A stretch of 64,000 nt of DNA from Bretschneidera sinensis (lineage: Eukaryota > Streptophyta > Magnoliopsida > Brassicales > Akaniaceae): the NCBI GenBank assembly GCA_023935145.1, contig CM043698.1:147491625-147555624 (forward strand). Reading direction: 5' to 3'. The stretch's first letter is position 1, and every line of letters begins with the position of its first letter. A program made the translations under genes and the position numbers. Shown piece by piece: positions 20,841 to 31,009 of the stretch. The notes beneath the pieces are model-generated. The model saw only the letters and a list, made by a program, of their open reading frames with translations. It was not told where the DNA came from and made no database searches.

Positions 20841-23516
20841 CTAAAGAGTTTTGGATAGCAGAGCTGAGTTCCAGGATTTAAGATCAATAAAACCTAGACC
20901 CCTTTCTGATTTTGGCAGATATACATCTTTCCATGAGACCAGGGCCTTTTTATTTCCAGAATTTTTTCCACTCCATAGAAAGACTCTGCAGATACTGATT
21001 ATTCTGTCCAACACATTTGCAGGGATTGGGAAAATTGCCAACCAGAAGCACTCAACTCCCTGCAGCACTGATCTTATTAGTTCTGCTCTTCTAGCATATG
21101 AAAGAGTGCTGCTTACCCAAGCATTTATGTATGAAGAGATTTTCTCAATAAGAGGCAGGTAGTGGACAATATTTAATCTTGAAGAGGCCAGGGGCACCCC
21201 TAAGTATCTGAATGGCAAACTACCAACTTCAAATCCTGTGATTCTGATGATGTCAGTAAGCTCAGCCCTAGGAACCCCAGCAGTATAAATATTTGATTTA
21301 GGGAGACTAGCCTGAAGCCCAGAGCATTCACTGAAACTCTTGAAACAGTCTATGATCCTTCCAACAGACCTCACATTCCCCCTTGCAAAGAGGATAAGAT
21401 CATCGGCAAAGGCAAGGTGAGATATCTTATACTGACCACATTTGGGATGGAACTTATAACTAGGTTCTTCATTCAGCTTGTTAAGCATCCTAGAGAGGTA
21501 TTCCAAACATATAACAAAAGGGAATGGAGATAGTGGGTCACCTTGTCTTAGATCTCTCTTCCCTTCAAAGAAACCATACATACTCCCATTTATAGAGATG
21601 GAATATGTTGTTGTAGTAACACACTCCATAATCCACTTCATGAACTTAGCTGGGAAACCAAGACCCATGAGCAAGCTATTCAGGAAACCCCAATTGACTG
21701 AGTCATAAGCTTTTCTCAAATCAATTTTTAGCATACATCTTGGGGAGATTCTTTTCCTGCTGTATTTCCTCAGGAGCTCTTGAACAAGGTAGATATTTTC
21801 AACCATGCTTCTGTTTTTAATAAATGCAGCCTGAGCAGGATTGATGATATTGTCCATTATGGAAGATAACCTAGACGCAATGATCTTAGAGATGATCTTA
21901 TACACTACATTGCAACAAGCAATAGGTCTGTAGTCTTCCACCCTAGTAGCTTGCTTGGTTTTAGAGATCATAGCCAGAGAGGTATGGTTAAGTTGTTTGA
22001 GCAACTTCCCATTAGTGAAGAACTCTTTCACAGCCCCCATTAAATCTCCACTTATGGATTCCCAGGCTTTCTTGAAAAATGCTGAAGTGAACCCATCTGG
22101 ACCAGGAGACTTGTCCTCCCCAATGCTAAAGACAGCTTCCTTTATCTCTTCCTCAGAGACCTCTCCAATCAGGAAGGCAGACTGATCCTCAGATACCTTA
22201 GGGCCGTCTTTAATCACCCCTCTGTCAATAGGCCTGCAGTCATTTGAAGAGCCCAGAAGGGACTTGTAGAACCTAATAAATTCATTTGCCACTTGTAACT
22301 TAGAAGTTGTCAGCTGACCATTATGGGTCTCTACAACAGCTATGTGGTTCCTAGTTGATTTCCTCTTCATCAAGGCATGAAAGTATTTAGAGCCTCTATC
22401 ACTGTTCATCAAAAATCTACATTTGGCTAGTTGAGAGAAAAAACTCCTTTCAGCTTCAGCAAGCTTAAATGTTTTCAGTTTTTGTTCTGCTACCCTAACT
22501 TGTAACTCAATATTTGAGGGATTGTCATGTAGCTCTTGCTGCATTCTAATTAGAACATTGGCTGCCTCATTAGCTCTAGCAGAAATGTGACTAAAATACT
22601 TCTCATTCAACTGTTTGAGAAGGCCTTTTAGCAATTGCAAATTTCTGCAGAGCTTAAACATCTTGTAACCTGCCAGGATGTTGTTCCATGATTCTCTAAC
22701 AGTCCTCAGGAAATTCTCATGATTAGCCCACATATTGAAGAACTTAAAAGGCCTTTTCCCACCCCTCTCCTGATTAAAGAGAGAAACTATACAATGTGAG
22801 TGGTCAGAGAGGCATCCAGGCAATGTAAAACTAGTATGAGCTTGTAGACCCATCTGTAACCAGTTACTGTTCACTATTGCTCTATCAAATTTACTCCAGA
22901 TATGGTTATTAGTCCAAGTGAAAAGACTCCCTGAGAACTTAAGGTCACTAAGGCCTGTAGCCCTACAGCATTCAAGGGGGTCTTTAATCTCATCGGTTGT
23001 GACACGCAACCCATTTTCTTTTTCTTCCACAGAGAACATATTGTTGAAGTCACCCATTACCAACCAAGGATCAGATAAACTATTGCTGAATTCACATAAG
23101 TTATTCCATAAAGGTCTTCTAGATACAATTGTATGAAAACCATAAACAAAACTAGCAATGAAGCTAATAGAGGAAATTAAGCATTTAACTGTACAATGAA
23201 TTACTTGAGGGGAAGATTCAATAACAGTCAAACTGACCTTAGCAACATTCCGAAAAATTAACACTCTACCAGCATCATGTGAGCTAAAATTATTAACTTG
23301 ATTCCATTGGCTGAATTTGTTTTTCATAATTCTATTGAGCTTCTCTTCATCCAGCTTTGATTCCAAAATGCACATTATATCTATGCTTTGTTTTCTCATG
23401 AGGTGCAAGACCCTATTTTGTTTCAATGGCTTGTGAAAGCCCCTGATATTCCAACTAGCAATCTTCATGTAATTCCTGGAGGGATATCCCCCCCTTCCCA
23501 ATCTTCTGAGCTTCAA
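20841..23516 (-). CDS. LINE ORF2: endonuclease and reverse transcriptase (891 codons, C-terminus split off)
   Basis: ORF2 protein nicks target DNA and copies LINE RNA by target-primed reverse transcription. The natural start is probably the Met of MKIASWNIRGF about 17 codons inside the frame. An apurinic endonuclease-like domain fills roughly residues 17-240 (SWNIRG, LVMGDFN, SDHS). The RT domain follows, with SPGPDGFTSAFFK, DYRPIACCNV, KIDLRKAYDSVNW, LRQGDPLSPF and the catalytic box LAFADDLILF. The frame closes after LKSWNSALLSKTL; the zinc-binding tail is in the next open piece downstream. An 891-codon open EN-RT frame indicates a fairly young copy. Confidence 0.9.
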   Translation of the reverse strand: MKLRRLGRGGYPSRNYMKIASWNIRGFHKPLKQNRVLHLMRKQSIDIMCILESKLDEEKLNRIMKNKFSQWNQVNNFSSHDAGRVLIFRNVAKVSLTVIESSPQVIHCTVKCLISSISFIASFVYGFHTIVSRRPLWNNLCEFSNSLSDPWLVMGDFNNMFSVEEKENGLRVTTDEIKDPLECCRATGLSDLKFSGSLFTWTNNHIWSKFDRAIVNSNWLQMGLQAHTSFTLPGCLSDHSHCIVSLFNQERGGKRPFKFFNMWANHENFLRTVRESWNNILAGYKMFKLCRNLQLLKGLLKQLNEKYFSHISARANEAANVLIRMQQELHDNPSNIELQVRVAEQKLKTFKLAEAERSFFSQLAKCRFLMNSDRGSKYFHALMKRKSTRNHIAVVETHNGQLTTSKLQVANEFIRFYKSLLGSSNDCRPIDRGVIKDGPKVSEDQSAFLIGEVSEEEIKEAVFSIGEDKSPGPDGFTSAFFKKAWESISGDLMGAVKEFFTNGKLLKQLNHTSLAMISKTKQATRVEDYRPIACCNVVYKIISKIIASRLSSIMDNIINPAQAAFIKNRSMVENIYLVQELLRKYSRKRISPRCMLKIDLRKAYDSVNWGFLNSLLMGLGFPAKFMKWIMECVTTTTYSISINGSMYGFFEGKRDLRQGDPLSPFPFVICLEYLSRMLNKLNEEPSYKFHPKCGQYKISHLAFADDLILFARGNVRSVGRIIDCFKSFSECSGLQASLPKSNIYTAGVPRAELTDIIRITGFEVGSLPFRYLGVPLASSRLNIVHYLPLIEKISSYINAWVSSTLSYARRAELIRSVLQGVECFWLAIFPIPANVLDRIISICRVFLWSGKNSGNKKALVSWKDVYLPKSERGLGFIDLKSWNSALLSKTL

Positions 23517-23817
23517 TCATTATACCTTTGCCTTTCTTCTTCTTTGAAGATAGATGATGGCTATTTGGTTTTGGCAAACTTTTGTCTCTATCTTCTTCTT
23601 TAGATCCAACAGGAAGAGAAGCTTTATTAGCTTGCTTAGGACCTGGAACCCTGCTAACCTCCTGATGCTAGACCTGATTTGCTTTGGAGGACTCTACCTC
23701 TATTCTTTTTCCAGGAGGGTGAGCTTTACTGGACTGATCACCCACTACTTGAAATCCAGCTGATAGATCTGCCCCTTCCAGAGCATCAGATTTTTTCTCA
23801 TTTGGAACATTACTTTT

Positions 23818-24852
23818 TTAGAATTTACAGTTACCATCAGAATGCCCTATGACTTTGCAATTGCTGCAAAATTTTGGCAAATTCTCATAGTAGATTCTCT
23901 GATCTATTATTCTGCCTCTAGGGAGGTTGATTGCAACTGAATGCTTTACCTCCTTAGCAACATCAATTTCTATTAAGATCCTAGCATAGGAAATTCTTTC
24001 CTTTTTTGCTGTTAGCTTATCTGCATACCATGGTTTGCCAATTCTTGATCCTATTTTACTGAGAACTTTAGGATTCCACAGTTCAAGGGGTAGATTTCTC
24101 ATTTGCACCCACACAGGCAAGGTGCTTATCTCTTGATTATCAAATTGAAAAAATTTAGGCATGATTTTAAGCAGCAGAGGTCTACCATAAATGAAGTATG
24201 GTCCATCTTGTAAAACCTTCATCAGGTTTTCCTCTATATCAAACTTAAATATTATCCACCCACTCTCATGAAATTGAGTAAGAATAGTTACCTTCCAAGA
24301 GTCTGTAATTTGCTTCAGAGCAGCTCTACCTGGAAATTTGCCTGCAAAATAACCCACAAGACAGAACAATATCTCTTCAAACACTTTATCAATTTCATCT
24401 TCAGAGATACTGATTTCCTCTTGGTCATATTCCAAAACAGACAGTTGAGACCCATTGCTAGGCTTTCTGTTATCTGCAAACAAGCTGACCCAAGAGGCCC
24501 TCTTGATCTCTTTTTTTCTTTCTTTACTACTGTTCACGCCTGTAGCTGTCGCAGGAGAACCAGTTTGAGGAGAAGAATTATCCTCAAACTGTTCATAGCC
24601 CTCAATTTCAGAGCTGAAATCACCAATCTTCTGCTCAACAGAGCTGGAGTCCACCTCACCCAGGGTACATGAGAGGCTTTCAGACTCCTTAAGGCTGGTA
24701 TTCACAGAACATTGTACATCTTCTTCAACTTTTCCTTTTCGCAACTTGGTTACTGTAGCACTTTTTCCTTTGAAATATTCCTGAACATAATTAGTATCTT
24801 TTTAGTCCTGAAGTGATACATAAGCTTTCTTGTTGACTTTCTTCTTACCCAT
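23818..24852 (-). pseudogene. LINE ORF1 (nucleic-acid-binding, DUF4283-like plus CCHC), with nonsense mutations
   Basis: The likely original start is the ATG at 24852 (MGKKKVNKKAYVSLQD), followed at once by an in-frame TAA; the frame then stays open through Met at 24744. The body resembles the DUF4283 region of plant LINE ORF1 proteins (VWVQMRNLPLELW, then IGKPWYADKLTAK) and ends in a CCHC knuckle, CSNCKVIGHSDGNC. Directly after NCKF a TAA closes the frame at 23818. In the same frame, lysine-rich sequence continues toward ORF2 with another stop, so the original ORF1 was longer. Confidence 0.85.
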
Positions 24853-24974
24853 GGATTAGAACAACACCAGAATCCGGGCGGATGAGAGAAATAATGAGGG
24901 GGGAGGGATTGAAAGAGAGATTTCATGAGCGAGCAGTAAATCGCTTTACCGAGAGCTTCTCTCTCTTACTCGCT

Positions 24975-25383
24975 GATGACTAACTCTTTGAATTTTATAA
25001 TAGTGAAAATCATTCACTCTGCAAGAAATTAATTTTTTGGGAATGCAATCTTTGCTCCAGCCTAATAACCCATTTGGAGATGGGCATGCAACACATTGGT
25101 TATCTTCACAAACCCCAAAATTTCCACATCTCTTTGGCAATAGACACTCATTCACCAATAGCGAATCTCTAGAGAAGAGAGTGAAGGTTTCATCCCAAGC
25201 ATCCCACAAAACCTTGCCATTGAAAGTATGAAGCTTAAGATTTCCATCTATGCCAAGCTTAAGATATGTAAATGTGCTTTGTTTGGGCGTAGCCAATACG
25301 ACATTGCCGTTTGGGAATTCTAAGGTCAAGTAATCATAAGCAAAATCTTCATTGCCGTTTGTTTCTTTGGAATAATGAAACAA
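24975..25383 (-). pseudogene. EP1-like copy B, central part (truncated N-terminus)
   Basis: Matches D from about residue 245 to the KIQ motif before the LINE. It includes YLTLEFPNGNVVLATP, TYLKLGIDGNLKLHTF, FTLFSRD, CGNFGVCEDNQCVACPSP and GVNDFHYYKIQ equivalents (here SCRVNDFHYYKIQ). Homology ends at about 25370, so the signal peptide and B-lectin domain are missing. At the truncation point begins a segment also present at 17930-17965. The frame is open here, but the copy lacks a start, and its C-terminus is about 5 kb away beyond the LINE. Confidence 0.85.
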
Positions 25384-25539
25384 AGCACAAGCCGTTCATA
25401 ACAAATTCAATTAAAGGTGACAAAATATAAAATTTAAAAAATCAGAAAAAGGTGATGCCATTTATAAAAAAAAAAAAGATAATCCAATCTTCTACCTTAA
25501 ATATTATATATTTATTTCATTCTCGTAAAAATATATAGT

Positions 25540-25990
25540 CTAATTTAATTGCGACCGATGAAATCGCATCATGTGGGGCATGTGCGCAAGTGGACGCACC
25601 TGGGCTACCTGATGCAATCGCACTTATCAATGCATCAATCGCAGTGGATGGAGCCCTCGTATAGATGGGGACAAATCAAGAGATGTTTGAGAAGTGAATT
25701 TAAAGTGATTTTTTGATTAAAATATATTTAAATAAATTTAAATTAGTTTATGATAAAAATTATATATTTAAATGTTTAAATTAATTCTCAAATGTTATCT
25801 TCAGTATATTTATATTAGTAAATTAAAATAATATTTGTTTAAAGTTGATTGATTTAAGCATGTTTTAGTCGATTCTCAAACAATATCGCATGTATAGATC
25901 AAATATGTAGATTTAGATCTCTCAAATCTTGAATGGTTACTTTCATGAATTTGAGTAGAAGCTAAAGTTTTGAAATTTTCGCTTATTTGT
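25540..25990. repeat. Duplicated EP1 5'-flank beside copy B, carrying a MITE
   Basis: Matches 12985-13240 upstream of copy A, but is interrupted by the 199-bp element at 25684-25882. The flank survives although the N-terminal half of copy B is deleted. Confidence 0.65.
25684..25882. mobile_element. Candidate MITE, 199 bp, TIR TGTTTGAGAA
   Basis: Starts TGTTTGAGAAGTGAATT and ends ATTCTCAAACA, giving matching 10-bp termini and looser similarity inside. The interior is AT-rich and non-coding. It is absent from the homologous flank of copy A, which acts as an empty-site control. A clear target duplication was not seen. Confidence 0.65.
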
Positions 25991-27180
25991 CACGTTTTCA
26001 TATATTGTTAAAGTATACAAAAATAGTTAAACAATTTTTCATTAGTTTAAATTTTTAGGATGACTGATAACTTAATTATTTTGTATAAGCTATCAAAACT
26101 TCAAGTTATGATTTTAAGTATTGAAAATACTCATTTTTATTTAATATTTTATCCATTTTTATTTGGACTCTTATATTTTTACTAACATTTCAACACACGC
26201 GTGTGTTGGTTTACTATTTTATATGATAAAATAATATGTTAATAATTATCTTTTAGAATTACAAAAAAAAATATGTATAATTGAAAATGTGGAGAAGATA
26301 AAGAATAATAGAGAAAATCAACATAGGTTGAAAATAAAAGAGATAAAAAGAAGGAAAAAGTTAAGTTTGAGTGGTATAGTGGGAAAGATAAAGAGAGTAA
26401 AAAAGTTAAATTTTATCGGGATAGTGAGAGAGAAAAATATGAGAAAAAAATATGAGGAGTTGAACCTATTGAGTTACATATATAACTTTATTTAAATATT
26501 TAATTTATATATTTAAATAAGATTTATAAAATATTTTAAAAAGTGAATATCAAATAAAATTTCTTATTTCATTAATAACCATTATGGCGAAAAAGAACTT
26601 TGACATTAATTGGCTGTATGGTAGGAATAATAAAAGTAGTGAGCATGTATTGGCATCCACCGATTCAGTCATTCTTGCTGGCTCAAGCACTTATCCTTAT
26701 GCCTAAAAGCTTGTTGAAGCTTTGGCCTTTTATATTTTTTGTACTCTTTCATAGATTATTTATTTCAAAAACAAAAAATTTATTGCCACCAATATGGTAA
26801 AAGAAAAACACATTCAACTCTATATTTAAGCTTTAATGAAGTCAATTGAAAAACTAATTTTTATATTTTATATGTAATGTTAAATTACCAATAATATCCT
26901 TTGCACTTTGCCCCAAGCTCTATATTTCTATAACATAAAGCTAGTCACAACTCACAATATGAGACAAAATACACCAAGGCAAAGGAAGCAAAAATATCCG
27001 TACAAAAAGACAATAATTAATGACAAGTTATTTCACAGACAAACACCACTTTTGTGGTTTTATTAAAAAGGTTACGTTACATCCGAAGCAAAAGAGAAAA
27101 CAAGTTACAAATAGGGAAGAGGAAAATAAAAAATAAATAAGGAAATACATAAAAAAAACAGCAACAAAATCCTCATGGGT
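25991..27180. other. AT-rich intergenic DNA and 3' flank of copy D
   Basis: No gene recognised. A lysine-rich 68-codon frame at 26289-26495 is biased AT/GA-rich sequence. From about 27055 the 3' flank shared with copies A and B begins, including the minus-strand AATAAA at 27059-27064. Confidence 0.55.
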
Positions 27181-27221
27181 ATTTCACTATATTGGATTCC
27201 TGGCTCTTTTCAGCAGTACTA

Positions 27222-28523
27222 CTACTTGTTTGAAACCTTTATATAACCAAAGTGTGCAGAATTTGAGACCTTAGTCAGGGTTTGCAAATCGTAAGCAATC
27301 CAACATTTTGATGTCTCCCTGTGGTAAAAATAGCCCAAACACTTGCAATCTTTACTACATTTCTTACCACAATCAATCTCCTTAATGGGTCCTTCTCCTT
27401 CATTGTACTTGCTCATAAAATGATCAACTCCTTGAATTTTGTAATAGTGAAAATCATTCACTCCACAAGAAGTTAATTTTTTGGGCTTGCAGTCTTTGCT
27501 CCAGCCCAATAACCCATTTGGAGATGGGCATGAAACGCATTGGTTATCCTCACAAACCCCAAAATTCCCACACCTCTCAGGCAATTGGCACTCACTTGTT
27601 TCATCTCTAGAGAAGAGAGTGAAGGTCTCTTCCCATCCACCAATATCAAGCTTGTCAAAGAAAGTGAAGAGCCTAAGATTTCCATCAATGCCAAGCCTAA
27701 GATATGTTAATGTGCTATTGAACTTGGTTTTACCCAAAACAAAACTGCCACCATTAGGTAAATTTAAAGTTAAATCAAAAGCAAAACCTGAGCTGTCAGG
27801 GACAGACTCAAGTGTGATCGACTCCAAAGATTTACTTTGAGAACTAACCCAATTAGGATTTGAATAGTAAATACTTTCTTTAGGTGAGTTTGGGCTTTTA
27901 TAGTAAAATACCAAATTTTTGGGTGTCAACACTAAGCTATAACGTCCATTAGCATTGACTTTAGCTGAGACCCGGCTCACGAGTTTTGTTGGACCTTTAA
28001 CCTTAAGAGATTGACCCACTAAAAGGGTATCAGTTGGGTAATCAAAACTTTGCCAAATAAATTTACCCTTTGAGTCATGAAGTACCATGTTACCATTTGG
28101 TAGCAACTTGAATCCTACCACACCTTTGTTGGCAGTGTTAGTTTGCCAAGCAATTAGGCCATCCGCATCGGCCAAGACTAAGTTTCCGTCTTTCCCGAAC
28201 GTTAATGTCGCCTTTTCACGCACCGGTTTGCCACGGTTTGCTTCCCAAACCCATCGCATTAGTGATTCTGATCGTGTAGTACCCATACGTAAAGCAAGAG
28301 TAAAAGCATTTGGGGTGGTGTTATAAAAGCAAAGTTGGAATGGTGAATTAAAAATGTCTAAAACACGATAATTCCCAAAATATTCGACCACGAATGGCCC
28401 AAATTCTCCTTCATTGACATGCTTGAATGTCGCCGAGAGAGGAACGGTAGCTTGAGCAATGAAAGGAAGGAGTGATAAAAGGAAGAGAGAAAGCAAAGAT
28501 ACAGTGGAAAGAGGAGAAGACAT
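27222..28523 (-). CDS. EP1-like secreted glycoprotein (B-lectin plus PAN-like), copy D, intact
   Basis: Intron-free, 433 residues, a normal length for EP1/GAL1-type lectins. These are apoplastic glycoproteins of epidermis and wall; Arabidopsis GAL1 binds glycans on a secreted acid phosphatase. Residues 1-25 form a hydrophobic signal peptide (LLSLFLLSLLPFIAQA). A bulb-type lectin region spans about 55-175 and includes KDGNLVLADADG, NGNMVLHDSKG and WQSFDYPTDTLL. The mannose-site consensus QxDxNxVxY is degenerate, so sugar binding is uncertain. A cysteine-rich stretch (CQLPERCGNFGVCEDNQC, 312-329) and a PAN-like C-terminus (353-433) follow. N-glycosylation sites lie at N68 and N269. The start ATG matches the equivalent position in copy A. 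A TATA box lies about 65 bp upstream, and AATAAA lies about 160 nt past the stop. It is the only intact member of this cluster. Confidence 0.93.
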   Translation of the reverse strand: MSSPLSTVSLLSLFLLSLLPFIAQATVPLSATFKHVNEGEFGPFVVEYFGNYRVLDIFNSPFQLCFYNTTPNAFTLALRMGTTRSESLMRWVWEANRGKPVREKATLTFGKDGNLVLADADGLIAWQTNTANKGVVGFKLLPNGNMVLHDSKGKFIWQSFDYPTDTLLVGQSLKVKGPTKLVSRVSAKVNANGRYSLVLTPKNLVFYYKSPNSPKESIYYSNPNWVSSQSKSLESITLESVPDSSGFAFDLTLNLPNGGSFVLGKTKFNSTLTYLRLGIDGNLRLFTFFDKLDIGGWEETFTLFSRDETSECQLPERCGNFGVCEDNQCVSCPSPNGLLGWSKDCKPKKLTSCGVNDFHYYKIQGVDHFMSKYNEGEGPIKEIDCGKKCSKDCKCLGYFYHRETSKCWIAYDLQTLTKVSNSAHFGYIKVSNK

Positions 28524-28584
28524 TTTGGTTGAAGGATACTGTTGTAGACTGTATTGTGATGTAACAAGGAGGTAGTAGTGCCTA

Positions 28585-28592
28585 TATTTATA
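28585..28592 (-). promoter_or_regulatory. TATA box of EP1-like copy D
   Basis: TATAAATA on the minus strand, 62-69 bp upstream of the start codon, which leaves a short leader of about 30-40 nt. Confidence 0.6.
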
Positions 28593-28599
28593 GTGGCAA

Positions 28600-31009
28600 A
28601 GAAGGGCACTTTAGTAATTGTGCTTCGATTATTTCAGATGAAATCTTTTGAATATAGACAGGTTTCTATTTATTAAACTAATAATGGCAGACTGATGGTA
28701 TACCAACTTTGATATATTCTGTACATTCCGGCCTTGGTCTGGCTAGTACCAGCTGGTACATTTCTAGATTGTGTGGATAAGAAATAATTATAAAGGATTC
28801 TGTCATAAATGCAGCAGCCAGCAAGTTGAAGATGAAGGGGGCCAAGTCTTGAATGCAGTCTATCCAGGCGGCTCAAGCATATGCCCTTCTAGTTTGTTTT
28901 TTGCTTTCCCAGTTTTTCTTTTTTACTCCACTTTCGTTGGTCCAAGTTATTACTATTAATAAGTAATTCATGGAGCTTTCAGAAAACAAAAATTAAATTA
29001 AAAATTAAAAAAATCAGAAATTAAATTCATTTTGATTTCCAACCATTAAACTAATAAGTTTAATAGCTTTAAACTATTAAATTAATTTAAAATTTCCCAA
29101 GAATTTCTCAGTAGACAATCAAAATTTTTACTAGTTAAACTCATTATTTGTAGAATTTTGAGTCTGATTTATTATTTATTATTTTTATTAATTTTTTAAG
29201 TACAAGAAAAATTGAATCTGAATCCAAAGTAATCACTAAACCATCAAACTTGAAATTATCTCTTTAATTTATACCGTAGTAACAAATATTCAAATTTGTC
29301 AAATGGTATTTATTTTTATGGTTCAAAATAACGGATAAATTTTTGTTTGCATTGGATCCAAATTCCAAAACTCAATTTTGTATCAAGGTAAAAACTTAAA
29401 TAATAATTTTAAAAAACTTTGTTAATAATATTCGTACATATTTAATTAACATTATCAATAAAAATTTTAAAAATTACCAATCAACTTCTCATAAAAATAA
29501 AAAAAAGATAAAAATCTCTCAAAATAATGAGACACTCCATTGTTGAATTGTCAACTAAAATACAAAGTGATATCAAAGAAGATAAGATAGGATTATGTTT
29601 CTCTTATTTTTTTATATAAAAAAAATATTTGAAGAGAAATTGATATGAAAGAAGACAAGATAGTACTATGCTTCTCTTACTTTTTATATTAAAAAAATGG
29701 AAAGAAGAAATTGACAAATCATGGTGGTCAATTTTGGCTGGGTCTAGAACATGCAAGGGCAAGGAAGCTATGCCATTGCCTCACCAACACGTTGAGGTGA
29801 TCTAGCAGCCAATACTGAGTAAAAATCTTTGAAACAAAAAGAAGAAAAGAAGCTGCCTAAATGGAAAGGCACATATCTTTTTTTTCCCAGAGAAACCAGA
29901 GACGGCATGCATCTATGTGAGCCCATCTTTTTTAATGCCAGAAAATACAAACAAAAAATAAAAACAACTTTATTCTCTCAAAATTTGGATAATGTTTTTG
30001 TTTTTGCGTTTAAAGGAATGGAGGGTTCAGTGCCAGCCCTTGACCCTTTGAATTGATTGTGATAAATATGAATACATAACCATGAAAGAACAAAGCCTAC
30101 CAAATCAGTCATCTTTGGTTCAATGATTATTGTGTCAAATGCATTTAAGTGTTTCGAAGTCTTGAGTTTAAGATTAGAGTAGTTAGATTACTGTTGTAAA
30201 TAAAATATATTGATCAATAGCTTTTTCTTGATAATGTTAAAGTAAATTAAATCCCATGGATAAAGGACATACCATAAATGGCCTGATGCATTTGGCTTGT
30301 GAAAACATTTTCTATTTATGTATGATATTTTAAGAGGATAAAATAACTTCTATTTTGAAAGATAATTGATTTTTGGTATTTGTTTAACAATGAAAACAAC
30401 CATATATATTTTCTGTTTAATGAATTTGGCATGTTTTCATTTTCAATTTTTAGATTTTTTTTTTTGTTTTTGGTCACCAAATACATTTTCACACCTATTT
30501 TTTATATTATGTGAAAATAAAAAAAATAAAATATTGATCTATTTTCTAAAACCAAACACATCCTTTTTTTAATTATCACACGAAAATATTAGATATTAAG
30601 AAAAGTTGGGTAATTAATTTTCTTAAAAAACTTAAGCTAATAGGACTATTAGTACTATTAATTTTTAAACCTGTGTGATGCACATGTTTGGTTTAATTAT
30701 TTTATTTGAATCTAAATTGTTTATATTTAGATGTTAAAAGAATGTAATTTGTTGTACGAAGCTAAGTTGTTGGTGAAGAGTTTGGTATATATATTTTTTT
30801 TCTTCCTAATTTCCACGTCACAGAGAGTTTGTTTTACAGAAAGTGAGTTCTGATTAATTATGAGAGTCTAACCATGGGCAAAGTAGTTGTAGAAAGTCAA
30901 TTGGATTCTAGCTTTTGTTGTTATAGATGTCATCTAAAGAAAATCCTTAAAACTCTTAACTCTTTTTTTATAATAATTCTTTAAATTGTATCAGTAAAAC
31001 ATAATGTTG
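28600..31009. other. AT-rich intergenic DNA
   Basis: No gene recognised. A two-unit tandem duplication at 29568-29713 is listed separately. Confidence 0.6.
29568..29713. repeat. Tandem duplication, two 73-bp units
   Basis: TGATATCAAAGAAGATAAG, then ATGTTTCTCTTA at 29568 repeats as TGATATGAAAGAAGACAAG, then ATGCTTCTCTTA at 29641. Confidence 0.75.

Larger units (their letters stand above)
20028..24974 (-). mobile_element. L1-type LINE, near full length, inserted in EP1-like copy B
   Basis: The element runs right to left: a GA/TC-rich 5' leader near 24970-24853, then ORF1, then ORF2, and an A-tail of about eight bases at 20031-20024 after ATTTACCAATC. It lies between two copies of the EP1 target: GATGAACTCCTTGAATTTT at 20009-20027 and GATGACTAACTCTTTGAA at 24975. 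These represent a target-site duplication of roughly 19-22 bp with a few later changes. The architecture of ORF1 with CCHC, then endonuclease-RT, then a zinc-binding RT tail is that of plant L1 elements. Confidence 0.92.

Noticed and set aside
20245..24672. Plus-strand open frames of 60-134 codons across the LINE
   Set aside because: They are antisense to the clearly coding LINE ORFs and show no independent motifs.
26289..26495. Lysine-rich 68-codon frame
   Set aside because: AT- and GA-rich sequence with internal near-repeats; no family resemblance and no gene-like context.
27473..28326. Open frames overlapping EP1-like copy D on the plus strand and in another minus frame
   Set aside because: Shadow frames of a conserved coding sequence.
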